A stretch of 32,573 bases of DNA from Tabrizicola sp. TH137 (GTDB lineage: Bacteria; Pseudomonadota; Alphaproteobacteria; Rhodobacterales; Rhodobacteraceae): contig NZ_PKRQ01000011.1 of NCBI RefSeq assembly GCF_002855575.1, forward strand, positions 1-32,573, given 5' to 3'. This document shows, one piece after another, positions 23,931 through 31,906 of the stretch. Within the stretch, counting starts at the first letter, position 1; every line of letters starts with the position of its first letter. The translations under genes and the position numbers were made by a program. The notes under the pieces were generated by a model, which saw only the letters and a list, made by a program, of their open reading frames with translations, did not search any database and was not told the origin of the DNA.

Positions 23931-25262
23931 ATGACCGACCTGATCCAGGGCCACTCCGGCCTGCACGCCCGCTACATGCCCGGCTTCGGCAATGACTTCG
24001 AGACCGAGGCCCTCCCCGGCGCCCTCCCGCAGGGCCAGAACAGCCCGCAGAAATGCGCCTACGGGCTTTATGCCGAACAGCTTTCCGGCTCGGCCTTCAC
24101 CAAGCCGCATCCCGAACGCACTTGGTGCTACCGCATCCGCCCCAGCGTCAAGCACACCGGCCGGTTCCAGCGGATCGACCTGCCGCTGTGGAAGACCGCC
24201 CCGCATGTGCTGCCCGAGGTGACAAGCCTCGGCCAATACCGCTGGGATCCGGTCCCGCATGAAGACCGGCCGCTGACCTGGGTCACCGGCATGCGCACCG
24301 TCACCACGGCGGGCGATGTGAACACGCAGACCGGCATGGCGGCGCATGTCTACCTGGTGACCGCCTCGATGCAGGACGACTATTTGTATTCGGCGGATGG
24401 AGAGCTTCTGGTCGTCCCGCAGGAAGGCCGCCTGCGCTTTTGCACCGAGCTTGGGGTGATCGACCTCGAACCGAAAGAGATCGCGCTTCTCCCCCGTGGC
24501 CTGGTCTACCGGGTAGAGGTGCTGGACGGCCCCGCCCGCGGCTTTGTCTGCGAGAATTACGGCCCGCCCTTCACCCTGCCGCATCGTGGCCCCATCGGCG
24601 CGAATTGCCTGGCCAACCCGCGCGACTTCAAGACCCCCGTCGCCGCGTTCGAGGATCGCGACGCCCCCACCACCGTCACGCTCAAGTGGTGCGGCCAGTT
24701 CCACCGCACCAAGATCGGCCACAGCCCCCTCGACGTGGTCGCCTGGCACGGCAATTACGCGCCCTGCAAATATGACCTGCGCAGCTATTCCCCGGTCGGC
24801 GCGATCCTGTTCGACCATCCCGACCCCTCGATCTTCACCGTCCTGACCGCGCCCTCCGGGCTGGAAGGAACGGCGAACATCGACTTTGTCCTGTTCCGCG
24901 ACCGCTGGCTGGTGGCCGAGCACAGCTTTCGCCCGCCCTGGTATCACAAGAACGTGATGTCAGAGCTCATGGGCAACATCCACGGCGTCTACGATGCCAA
25001 GCCCAAGGGCTTTGTCCCTGGCGGCATGTCCCTGCACAACTGCATGTTGCCGCACGGGCCTGACCGCACCGCGTTCGAGGGGGCCTCCAACGCCACCTTG
25101 CGGCCCGAAAAGCTGGAGGAGACGATGTCCTTCATGTTCGAAACCCGCTTTCCCCAGCACCTGACGGACTGGGCGGCGCGCACCGCCCCGCTGCAGGACG
25201 ATTACATCGACTGCTGGGCCAGCCTGGACAAGAAGTTCGACGGCACAGCGGAACCGAAATGA
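23931..25262 (+). CDS. hmgA: Homogentisate 1,2-dioxygenase
   Basis: The 443-residue ring-cleavage enzyme converts homogentisate to maleylacetoacetate. It opens with the conserved [19 protein letters not shown] and keeps the Fe(II) ligands His339, Glu345 ([11 protein letters not shown]) and His375 (LPHGPD), with exactly the spacing of the human enzyme's 335/341/371. The ATG at 23931 has CAGGA eight bases upstream; ATG at 23895 is an alternative. fahA follows ten bases behind, so the two form one transcription unit divergent from maiA-marR. Confidence 0.97.
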   Translation: MTDLIQGHSGLHARYMPGFGNDFETEALPGALPQGQNSPQKCAYGLYAEQLSGSAFTKPHPERTWCYRIRPSVKHTGRFQRIDLPLWKTAPHVLPEVTSLGQYRWDPVPHEDRPLTWVTGMRTVTTAGDVNTQTGMAAHVYLVTASMQDDYLYSADGELLVVPQEGRLRFCTELGVIDLEPKEIALLPRGLVYRVEVLDGPARGFVCENYGPPFTLPHRGPIGANCLANPRDFKTPVAAFEDRDAPTTVTLKWCGQFHRTKIGHSPLDVVAWHGNYAPCKYDLRSYSPVGAILFDHPDPSIFTVLTAPSGLEGTANIDFVLFRDRWLVAEHSFRPPWYHKNVMSELMGNIHGVYDAKPKGFVPGGMSLHNCMLPHGPDRTAFEGASNATLRPEKLEETMSFMFETRFPQHLTDWAARTAPLQDDYIDCWASLDKKFDGTAEPK

Positions 25263-25272
25263 AGGGGTCGGC

Positions 25273-26544
25273 ATGGGCCTGATCAGAAGCTGGGTCGCCG
25301 GGGCCAATCGGCCAGAGGGGCCGTTTCCCCTGAACAACCTGCCCTGCGGCGTGTTTTCCACCGAAGGCACCGCCCCGCGTTGTGGCGTGGCAATCGGCGA
25401 CCATGTGCTTGACGTTGCGGCGGTTGAGGCAAGTGGGCACTTACCCCTGCCCGGCGACCCCTACTTCACCGCCCCCGCCTGGAATGCGCTGATGGCCGCC
25501 GGTCCGTCCGTTTGGGCAGAACTCCGCGCCCGTCTGACCGCCCTGCTGGCCGAGGGCGCAGATCCCACCGCCGTTATATCCCATCTCGTGCCCCTTGCAG
25601 GAACGCGCCTGCACTTGCCGTTCCGCATTGCCGAGTTCACCGACTTCTACGCTGGCCGCCATCACGCGGAAAACGTCGGCACCATGTTTCGCGGGGCCGA
25701 GCAGGCCTTGCCGCCGAACTGGCTGCATATCCCCATCGGCTATAACGGGCGGGCCTCCTCGGTCGTCGTCTCGGGCACGCCGTTCCGCCGCCCCTGGGGC
25801 CAGATCAAGGGGCCTGGCGACAGCGCCCCCCGCTTCGCCCCCTCCGCCTGCTTCGATATCGAGCTTGAGCTGGGCGCCATCGTCGGCACCCCCTCGCAGG
25901 GCCCGGTCACGGTGGCCGAGGCCGAGGCGATGATCTTCGGCTATGTCCTTCTCAACGACTGGTCGGCGCGCGACATCCAGGCCTGGGAATACCAGCCCCT
26001 CGGTCCCTTCCAGTCAAAGGCCACCGCCACCACGATCAGCCCCTGGATCGTCACCAGCGCCGCGCTGCAGCCGTTCCGCATCCCCGCCCCGCCCCGTGAA
26101 CTGCCGCTTCTGCCGCATCTGCGGGACCCCGGCCCCCTGCACCACGACATCGCGCTGGAGGTCGCCCTGACCCCCGCCAACGGGCGGGAAACGGTGATCA
26201 GCCGCACCAACGCGCGCCAGCTTTACTATTCCGCCGCCCAGCAACTGGCGCATCACAGCACCTCGGGCTGCCCGATGACCACGGGCGATCTTCTGGGGTC
26301 CGGCACGATCTCCGGCCCGACGAAAGACAGCCGTGGCAGCCTGCTGGAACTGTCCTGGGGCGGGGCGGACCCGATTGCGGTAGACGGTTGCATCCGGAGC
26401 TTCCTCGAAGACGGCGATACGGTTGTGCTGCGGGGCGAATGCCTAGGCGATGGGTATAGGGTTGGCTTCGGCGAGTGCAATGGAACGGTTTTGCCGGCGT
26501 TGGAGAACCCATTTCACGGAATCAATTGCGCGGCTGAAGTCTGA
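25273..26544 (+). CDS. fahA: Fumarylacetoacetase, with altered C-terminus
   Basis: The 423-residue hydrolase splits fumarylacetoacetate to fumarate and acetoacetate, the last step of the pathway. Catalytic-metal residues are in place: Asp in FTDFYAGRHHAENVG, Glu pair in CFDIELELGA and Asp in LLNDWSARDIQAWEY; the QPLGPFQSK stretch is diagnostic. The protein reads normally to the family's usual end (GFGECNGTVLPA) and then continues for 14 residues, LENPFHGINCAAEV, that belong to no FAH protein I know. The DNA beyond this point changes character and contains IS remnants, so the original stop was probably lost at a junction near 26500. Activity is likely retained. Confidence 0.95.
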   Translation: MGLIRSWVAGANRPEGPFPLNNLPCGVFSTEGTAPRCGVAIGDHVLDVAAVEASGHLPLPGDPYFTAPAWNALMAAGPSVWAELRARLTALLAEGADPTAVISHLVPLAGTRLHLPFRIAEFTDFYAGRHHAENVGTMFRGAEQALPPNWLHIPIGYNGRASSVVVSGTPFRRPWGQIKGPGDSAPRFAPSACFDIELELGAIVGTPSQGPVTVAEAEAMIFGYVLLNDWSARDIQAWEYQPLGPFQSKATATTISPWIVTSAALQPFRIPAPPRELPLLPHLRDPGPLHHDIALEVALTPANGRETVISRTNARQLYYSAAQQLAHHSTSGCPMTTGDLLGSGTISGPTKDSRGSLLELSWGGADPIAVDGCIRSFLEDGDTVVLRGECLGDGYRVGFGECNGTVLPALENPFHGINCAAEV

Positions 26545-26699
26545 GCGGGAAACACCGAACCGGACTGCAAGTAGATCAGCGGCCAGACCCACCCGAGCTA
26601 CGGCGGGCGACCCTCTGCGACCGTCAACCGGACGAGCCTCCTCATAAATCTGTCGCTCGATCATCGTTCCATTTCGCCTGCCACTACGGCTCTTCCGTG
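26545..26699. other. Junction DNA behind fahA
   Basis: No clear gene. A minus-strand frame starting at 26664 (MIERQIYEEARPVDGRRG) runs back into the antisense of fahA; it could be the 5' remnant of an unknown gene truncated at the fahA junction, but it has no recognised family. Confidence 0.25.
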
Positions 26700-26921
26700 G
26701 ACGGCGAGTGCCGCCGTGAACACCTAGCGCCCATCGTGCGGTTCGCCCGAACCTTGAACAGAGACATTGATGCGGTCAGGAATGCGGTCAAAATGGAGTG
26801 GAGCAATGGTCAAGCCGAAGCCCAGATCAACAAGTAGAAGACCTTGAAGCGCGCGATGTATCGGCGAGCGGGCCCGAACTTGCTGAGGGTTCGAATGCTC
26901 CCTCAGCATCACACAAATTGA
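26700..26921 (+). pseudogene. C-terminal remnant of an ISL3-family transposase
   Basis: The plus-strand frame encodes RREHLAPIVRFARTLNRDID and then WSNGQAEAQINK, followed after a TAG at 26835-26837 by KTLKRAMYGRAGPELLRVRML. This matches the very conserved ISL3 C-terminus (WSNGQVEGQINRLKTLKRxMYGRAGFxLLRxRxL) with a nonsense codon in place of the usual Leu/Arg codon. The N-terminal four-fifths are missing. A dead fragment marking the edge of the metabolic island. Confidence 0.85.
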
Positions 26922-27064
26922 GGATGACCCACTTTCCAGCCACGTGCCCGCGCCGGTGCAACCGGATTCAGAACTTCCACACAGCCCATCGCATATCTCC
27001 CGCGACGGGCGCCGGGAGCCACTCTCCCAGCCCTTAACCCGTCACCGGGAAACCGGCATCCCTC
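26922..27064. other. Gap behind the ISL3 remnant
   Basis: No gene recognised. The segment CACACAAATTGAGGATGACC overlapping its start could be the outer end of the ISL3 element, which typically begins GGGTCATCC when read inward. Confidence 0.35.
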
Positions 27065-27658
27065 TCACTCCCCGGAAGGGGCGCGACGGCCATCAGTTGC
27101 GACCAAGGGATCAAGCACCCTCAACAAAAGGTCGCGGTCTAGAGTGATCTCTGCGACCCGCTCATCCATCGAAAGCAGAACGTAGCCGTGGACGCATGCC
27201 CATAAACGAACTGCCTGCTCCAAAACAATCAGTTCATCGCGACGGCGGCCGACCGAAGAAGCCACTGCATCGAGGTACATATCCCACGCGGGATCGGGCC
27301 GAAGAGCCCCGTTTGCATCGCGCAGGGAAACTGTGTTGCCGAACATGAGCCGAAACATTGCTGGTCGTCTGTTCGCAAAGCCGAAGTATGCTTCCGCCAT
27401 CGCAAGTAAGCGCTTGGGCGAAGCAGACGGCGGGATCTTCCCGAACTCGGTCGCGAGGTCTGCGGAGCCGGCCGCGGCAATTGCAGCCAGCAACTCGTCC
27501 TGTGACGCAAAGTGGCGGTAGGTTGCAGTCGGTGTCACGCCAGCGCGGCGAGCAATCTCGCGTAGGCCTGGCCGCGCTCTTCCTTCCTCAAGCAGGTCGA
27601 TCCCTGCGTTCAGCAGCGCTTCGCGGAGACGACCCGGTGAGTATCCTATTGTCATCAT
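27065..27658 (-). CDS. TetR-family transcriptional regulator
   Basis: The 197-residue protein has the N-terminal TetR HTH (LREIARRAGVTPTATYRHFASQDELLAAIA) and a C-terminal WHG-type domain suggested by RRPAMFRLMFGN and VRLWACVHGYVLLSMDE. Adjacent ATGs at 27658 and 27655 are both possible starts and neither has a good ribosome-binding site. It is divergent from an alpha/beta hydrolase, with a palindrome in the 85-bp gap, and likely represses it. Ligand unknown. Confidence 0.9.
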   Translation of the reverse strand: MMTIGYSPGRLREALLNAGIDLLEEGRARPGLREIARRAGVTPTATYRHFASQDELLAAIAAAGSADLATEFGKIPPSASPKRLLAMAEAYFGFANRRPAMFRLMFGNTVSLRDANGALRPDPAWDMYLDAVASSVGRRRDELIVLEQAVRLWACVHGYVLLSMDERVAEITLDRDLLLRVLDPLVATDGRRAPSGE

Positions 27659-27666
27659 TCAGGTCC

Positions 27667-27681
27667 GTTTACACTGTTCAC
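27667..27681. promoter_or_regulatory. TetR-type operator between tetR and hydrolase
   Basis: GTTTACACTGTTCAC is a 15-bp imperfect dyad of the form GT-N2-ACA-N-TGT-N2-AC, a common TetR operator form, nine bases from the regulator start. Confidence 0.6.
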
Positions 27682-27743
27682 GGGATATGAAGAATGGGTG
27701 ACGTGTGGCGCAGTCGCCGCGCCTCAAACACGGACGGAGCCCT

Positions 27744-28577
27744 ATGGAAGGCAAGATTACGATCAGAGACATTGAATACGCCTACACCGATTCAGGCGGT
27801 GACGGCCATCCAGTTCTTCTTCTACACGGATGGCCAGATGATCAAACTATCTGGCGCAATCAGATTGCCGCGCTTCCAGCGTCAGGTTTTCGAGCCGTCG
27901 CCCTCGACTGGCCTGCCCACGGAGGAAGCTCGGTTCCGACGCGTGTCCAAAGACTCGCCGCGCCAGAGCTTTGCTGCGACTTGCCAATGATCTGCGAAGC
28001 CCTCAGGCTCGACCGTCCGCATCTGGTCGCCCATGATTATGGAGCCACGATCGCATGGGAGGCTGCCGCCCTGTATCCGGAGTGCTTTCGAAGCTTCGCG
28101 GCCGTGTCGGTTGGTCACTCCATGGCGCTTCTGCGCGATATCGTGTTCCACCCGTTGCGATATAGCTGGCTGGTCCTTCATGGCATGCCCCGCGTAAGTC
28201 GCGCATGGTACCTGTCTCGAGATGCTAGACGCTTTCGACGGGCTTTCGCCGACCACCCGGATGCCGAGCGCATACTCCAGAAGTTGACCAATGGAAACTA
28301 TTTGTTCTGGACGGTCTGGGAGCGGGCGAACCCGGCCCCTGCCGTTCTCGCACGGCATCTTTTCGGGAAACTCCGAAATAGACAGGTGCAAGTTCCAACC
28401 CTTGGCGTCTATGGCGAGAATGATCCGTATATGACGCCGGCACAGATGATCCGCTCACGCCGATACGTAGTCGGGGAATGGCGGCACGAAACCTTGAAAG
28501 GAGGGCACTGGCTTCCACTCGAGACACCGCAGGCCGTCAATGATCTTCTGGTTGAGTGGATGCGCTCGATCAAATAA
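27744..28577 (+). CDS. Alpha/beta hydrolase, epoxide-hydrolase/dehalogenase-like
   Basis: The 277-residue enzyme has the fold's oxyanion-hole motif LLLHGWPDD, a nucleophile elbow HDYGAT with Asp98 (not Ser) as the likely nucleophile, an acid candidate Asp227 in YGENDPYM and His255 in KGGHWLPLE. An aspartate nucleophile preceded by His is the hallmark of the epoxide hydrolase and haloalkane/fluoroacetate dehalogenase branch, which form an ester intermediate. The ATG at 27744 has GGAG six bases upstream. It is controlled, in all probability, by the divergent TetR. The substrate, an epoxide or halogenated compound, is inferred from the motif only. Confidence 0.88.
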   Translation: MEGKITIRDIEYAYTDSGGDGHPVLLLHGWPDDQTIWRNQIAALPASGFRAVALDWPAHGGSSVPTRVQRLAAPELCCDLPMICEALRLDRPHLVAHDYGATIAWEAAALYPECFRSFAAVSVGHSMALLRDIVFHPLRYSWLVLHGMPRVSRAWYLSRDARRFRRAFADHPDAERILQKLTNGNYLFWTVWERANPAPAVLARHLFGKLRNRQVQVPTLGVYGENDPYMTPAQMIRSRRYVVGEWRHETLKGGHWLPLETPQAVNDLLVEWMRSIK

Positions 28578-28594
28578 GGCGGTAAATGCCGCCT
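28577..28594 (+). terminator. Hairpin at the hydrolase stop codon
   Basis: AGGCGG and CCGCCT pair around a six-base loop, starting on the last base of the stop codon. No T-run follows, so efficiency is doubtful. Confidence 0.45.
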
Positions 28595-28754
28595 GCAAAC
28601 CAGACGCGGGCTCCCGCCGGAAACGCGATCATGCTCCGTACAGAACCGTAAGCAGCCGCGCCGCGAGGGCAGGATCAGTCGTCGGAGAAACCGTGAGACG
28701 TCGGCCATTCACCGCACTTTGAGGTTAGTCTGTTCTCCAGTGAAGGAGACGGAC

Positions 28755-29021
28755 ATGAAGCGCAGCAGGTTCACGGAAGAACAGATCATCGGCGTGCTGA
28801 AGGAGCACCAGGCCGGGTTGGGCGCGGCGGAGCTTTGCCGGAAGCACGGGATCAGTGATGCGACGTTCTACAATTGGCGCTCGAAGTATGGCGGCATGGA
28901 GGTCAGCGAGGCCAAGCGGCTGAAGCAGCTCGAGGATGAGAACGCGAAGCTGAAGCGTCTGCTGGCCGAGCAGATGATGGACGTCGCGACTCTGCGCGAG
29001 ATGCTCGGAAAAAACTTCTAA
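28755..29021 (+). CDS. IS3-family transposase OrfA
   Basis: The 88-residue protein has the OrfA helix-turn-helix (FTEEQIIGVLKEHQAGLGAA followed by LCRKHGISDATFYNWRSKYG) and the leucine-zipper-like coiled coil KRLKQLEDENAKLKRLLAEQ that ends in MDVATLREMLGK. An AAGGAG site lies before the ATG at 28755. It ends just after a slippery heptamer that would normally allow fusion to OrfB. As OrfB is truncated, OrfA can only act alone, for instance as a DNA-binding inhibitor. Confidence 0.92.
   Translation: MKRSRFTEEQIIGVLKEHQAGLGAAELCRKHGISDATFYNWRSKYGGMEVSEAKRLKQLEDENAKLKRLLAEQMMDVATLREMLGKNF
29009..29015 (+). promoter_or_regulatory. Programmed -1 frameshift site
   Basis: A-AAA-AAC in the orfA reading frame (codons GGA AAA AAC) is the classical slippery heptamer X-XXY-YYZ. 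The orfB frame is -1 relative to orfA, as required. Confidence 0.85.
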
Positions 29022-29173
29022 GGCCCAGTTCAAGGAGATCTGCCGTGACCTGGGCCATGACCGAGAAGGGCTATTCACAGCGTCGTGCCTGCCGTCTGGT
29101 GGGCATTGATCCACGCGTCCATCGTTACCAATCCAGCCGTCCTGACGACGCCGAGCTACGAAGCCGATTGCGC
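29016..29173 (+). pseudogene. 5' fragment of IS3 orfB
   Basis: In the -1 frame the sequence reads MTEKGYSQRRACRLVGIDPR and then PDDAELRSRLR, the typical N-terminal OrfB region before the DDE integrase core. It breaks off there; the following frame (NGPLSERKSLT) is unrelated. The transposase core is missing. Confidence 0.85.
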
Positions 29174-29200
29174 AACGGGCCGCTTTCGGAAAGGAAATCT

Positions 29201-29662
29201 CTAACTTGTCTTTTTCTCGAACGCGGCTTTTGCCTTTCCGAACGCCGCCTCGATCAGGTCATCCATATCCGCCAAGGTAGAGGCCGATGGGTTCAGAACG
29301 GCGACCCAGTTCATCCAGCCATAGACCGGATGGGGCGTAAGGATATCCGGCGCCGTGAAGTCCCACGGCCCGTCAACCACACCGCCTTTGCGAGGGCGTG
29401 CGGGTGGAGGCCCGAACCTTTCCGTGAACAGCGGCCCTGTGGTTCCGACATTCAACCGGAACATCCCTGCGCGATCCAGATGCGAGGCCTTGTCGTTTTC
29501 ACCGTCCTTTTCCTTGATCGTTGAAAAATAGACCCCGCGCTGCAGTTTGCCGCCGGGATTGTAGAAGATGGACCTCTCCCCCCAGGCCGCAACCACGCGC
29601 GTGCCTTCGAAACGGTCGAGGAGATGCTGAATGATGCTGTCCGGCGTTGGGTCAGGTACCAT
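29201..29662 (-). CDS. DUF6194-family protein
   Basis: The 153-residue protein shows the pattern of DUF6194: an early strand pair (VVAAWGERSIFYNPGG), the central SHLDRAGMFRLNVG and the closing LTPHPVYGWMNWVAVLNPS. Function is unknown; the fold resembles small YjbR/MmcQ-like proteins. The stop codon lies about 28 bases from the broken end of the IS3 element, yet the C-terminus (AFGKAKAAFEKK) looks complete. It is followed at a distance by the MarR gene of the right inverted copy on the same strand. Confidence 0.75.
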   Translation of the reverse strand: MVPDPTPDSIIQHLLDRFEGTRVVAAWGERSIFYNPGGKLQRGVYFSTIKEKDGENDKASHLDRAGMFRLNVGTTGPLFTERFGPPPARPRKGGVVDGPWDFTAPDILTPHPVYGWMNWVAVLNPSASTLADMDDLIEAAFGKAKAAFEKKTS

Positions 29663-29808
29663 CTGGTTTCATCCTCTTGAGGTAATCATAGAAGGTTTTG
29701 CGATACGGGCACGCTGCCTTCCTACGCGTGCAGCATGCGGTTTGCCCAGCGTCGGTGTAGGGCCAAAGTAAGGGCAACCACCCAAAGCAACTCCATTGCG
29801 GAGTCAGC

Positions 29809-30249
29809 CTATTTTGGTACATCCCGATCCGCATCAAGGAACTTTCGAAGCGTCTCAAGGTCAGGCAGCAGACGCGCCACGAAGTCCGGTGGAAAGGCTG
29901 CGGCGATCCGCCCTATATCTGGCGCGAGCGCACCAATCACTTCGTCCCGGAACATTCGGCCCTTCTCCGTGATATAAACCAACTTCGACCGTCCATCCTG
30001 CGGGTTTCTTCGAACTTCGATAAGGCCCTCACGCTCCAGGACGTTCAAGGAATGGGTCATCGAGTTCTTTGGAACCTGAAATGCCTGCGCGATGACCAGC
30101 GGGGTGCTGCCGTCTCCAACCCGTGCCAGATGGTTCAGCACGGAAAACTGTGCTGCAACGAAGCCCGGTGGCAACCGAGCTTCGAGAAGTGCGCGCGAAA
30201 GCTGCCCGATGATTCCGATTTCATTGAAGAGCCGGAAGTAATCAGGCAT
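29809..30249 (-). CDS. MarR-family regulator, right copy
   Basis: The 146-residue protein is nearly the same as the left copy (4970-5410), differing at about a dozen positions, for example Val for Asp in PLVIAQAF and Asn for His in THSLNVLE. The helix-turn-helix and the wing NPQDGRSKLVYITEKG are kept. The start at 30249 is chosen because it matches the left copy's MxDYFRLF; an upstream ATG at 30264 would overlap the nitroreductase stop. Only seven bases separate it from the nitroreductase gene, so the two form an operon. Confidence 0.92.
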   Translation of the reverse strand: MPDYFRLFNEIGIIGQLSRALLEARLPPGFVAAQFSVLNHLARVGDGSTPLVIAQAFQVPKNSMTHSLNVLEREGLIEVRRNPQDGRSKLVYITEKGRMFRDEVIGALAPDIGRIAAAFPPDFVARLLPDLETLRKFLDADRDVPK

Positions 30250-30256
30250 CGTTCGT

Positions 30257-31405
30257 TCAGGCATTCATGATCCTGCTTTCCAGTGGCCAACGCGGGCTGT
30301 TTCCAACAAGGGGACCATATCCGATGCGCGAGAGCATCTGGACAGTGCCTCCATCCGGGGCAAGCCGTTCGTGGACCTTGGCGTAAGGCCCCGCCATTTC
30401 GGGAAACTCTTGCAGCGCTTGGCTAAGGGGCTGGAACCCGATGCCTTGTGCCGTCGCTGCCAGGTTGACGCGGAGCCAGTCGGCACCCGCGGCGATCTGC
30501 GTTTCGCGGCTGTTGTCGGCGGTGACGAGCCAGACATGCCCCATCGCAGTATCCGCATTGGCATAAACCGCGTCCATGCCCGCCGTGAAGGCGAAGCTGG
30601 TCGGATCGGAGGCGATCTCACGGCTGAACATGCCGGTCAGGTGCATCGATTCAAACATCGGCCCCGAGAAGTCGATGCCATCCGGGTTCGCGTCGACTTC
30701 CCGTCGTCCGATGCGGAACAGATCGACGCTTTCCTGATAGGTATGGGGCGTCTCGACCTCGATCCGCAAGGCCTCTCGCGTCAGTGCGCGCCAGTCGGCG
30801 ACCTCTGCGGGGTCAACGGTACCGCCGAACCGGGAGCCGTTGCTTGCGGCCGCAGCCATCTGTGTCAGGACTTCCGGCGCCGGGGAGCGGGTCGTGTCAT
30901 ACGGTTCCTTGTTCGAACGGCGCGCTGGAACCCAGGCAAACAGGGGATCGCGCACAACCGCGGAGTCCGCCGTCAAGACGATGCGCGCGATGGGGCGTTG
31001 GTCGAGGGCGGTGGCGCTGCTGCCCTGCGGGAAGAGAGTTATGTCGGCGCGATAGCCATCCTCTGCCGCAGCCATTCTCAACAGTTCCAGGAAACACCCC
31101 AGACCGATGGTGATCTGCCGGTTGAAAGGATCGGTTTGCGGCAACAGACGGTCCGTATCCACATAAAGCGTAATCGTGCCGTCTTCGGACAAGTCTGCCA
31201 GCCAAGGCTGGCGATTGTGCGGGTTTGGGGCAAGAAGCGCCCATGACAGGGCCCGCATCCGAGGGTCGTCGTAGCTGCCCGCCCGGCTCCAGGGCAGGTA
31301 GGCCGTCTGAGGGGTGCGCGTGGCTGCAAAGCCAAAGGCTCCGCCCGCTGCCAGAACAGCGCCCCCACCGACAAGGAAGATCATCTTGCGTCGTGACAGG
31401 TTCAT
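30257..31405 (-). CDS. Tat-exported Acg-like nitroreductase, right copy
   Basis: The 382-residue protein duplicates the product of 2927-4075 with about 14 substitutions, all outside the twin-arginine motif (NLSRRKMIFL) and the APNPHNRQPW motif; the last four residues also differ (IMNA against IIST). GGAG lies six bases before the ATG at 31405, as on the left; a longer start at 31417 would overlap it. The upstream DNA has two palindromes. It is likely co-transcribed with marR. The membrane-protein gene at 31907 points away from it. Confidence 0.88.
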   Translation of the reverse strand: MNLSRRKMIFLVGGGAVLAAGGAFGFAATRTPQTAYLPWSRAGSYDDPRMRALSWALLAPNPHNRQPWLADLSEDGTITLYVDTDRLLPQTDPFNRQITIGLGCFLELLRMAAAEDGYRADITLFPQGSSATALDQRPIARIVLTADSAVVRDPLFAWVPARRSNKEPYDTTRSPAPEVLTQMAAAASNGSRFGGTVDPAEVADWRALTREALRIEVETPHTYQESVDLFRIGRREVDANPDGIDFSGPMFESMHLTGMFSREIASDPTSFAFTAGMDAVYANADTAMGHVWLVTADNSRETQIAAGADWLRVNLAATAQGIGFQPLSQALQEFPEMAGPYAKVHERLAPDGGTVQMLSRIGYGPLVGNSPRWPLESRIMNA

Positions 31406-31415
31406 CGCAAACTCC

Positions 31416-31453
31416 ATAGTTCGTCAATGAACTATAATGGTTCTCTATAGAAC
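31416..31453. promoter_or_regulatory. Two palindromes before the right nitroreductase gene
   Basis: ATAGTTC and GAACTAT (31416-31422, 31429-31435) form a perfect 7-6-7 dyad next to the ribosome-binding site. GTTCTCTATAGAAC (31440-31453) is the counterpart of the left-copy dyad at 2901-2914. Both sites share the half-site GTTC/GAAC and probably bind the MarR protein. Confidence 0.65.
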
Positions 31454-31906
31454 TATAGTCAAGCGCTATTCGATGCTCCGCCGAGGCAGTTGCTTTAGTG
31501 CCAAATCATGCGCGTTGACTACCTTGGCCAAACTTATGAAAAACTGATTGTTCATTAGTACGATAGTGAGGCGCGACGGCCATCGGCACCCTCTCCAGGA
31601 GCAGCGTTCCGCTCCAGCCGGCCGCTGAAGACGCAGTGTTTTCGCGGAGCCGATGCTCGGGGCAGGGAAGCGAGCGACCTCGCTATGAATTGAGGCAACC
31701 GGCAACGCGATCGACAGAACTTGATAGGGCGCCTTAACAGGTGGGACGAATACTTGCCGTATTTTTCGCTGCATTTGGTCGATGTGCCCGCGCAGTGCGC
31801 TTCGGCATGGCCGTTGGTGCATATAGGCTGGCTGTTGGTGCAGCTTTGCTCGCCCTAGTGAGCGTGCAATGTCATTGTATTGGCACACAAAGCTTGGAGT
31901 GCTGAC
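31454..31906. other. Intergenic region between nitroreductase and membrane gene
   Basis: A 453-bp stretch holding the divergent promoters of the nitroreductase and the membrane-protein gene. The matching left-hand place has lost this sequence entirely (replaced by 527-2870). A minus-strand frame of 155 codons at 31466-31930 has no recognisable family and overlaps the promoter; I do not accept it as a gene. No other feature. Confidence 0.45.

Larger units (their letters stand above)
28722..29173 (+). mobile_element. 3'-truncated IS3-family element
   Basis: The left part of an IS3-family IS: presumed terminal DNA from TGAGGTTAGTCTG, then intact orfA, the frameshift signal and the first ~50 codons of orfB. 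At about 29173 the sequence changes abruptly to unrelated DNA next to a DUF6194 gene. The catalytic DDE domain and right end are gone. Confidence 0.85.

Noticed and set aside
23859-24947. Minus-strand frame opposite hmgA
   Set aside because: Shadow of homogentisate dioxygenase, which has all metal ligands on the plus strand.
12694-26921. A composite transposon made by the IS5 element and the ISL3 remnant
   Set aside because: The two are unrelated families and the ISL3 piece is dead, so they cannot act as paired ends; they only mark boundaries.
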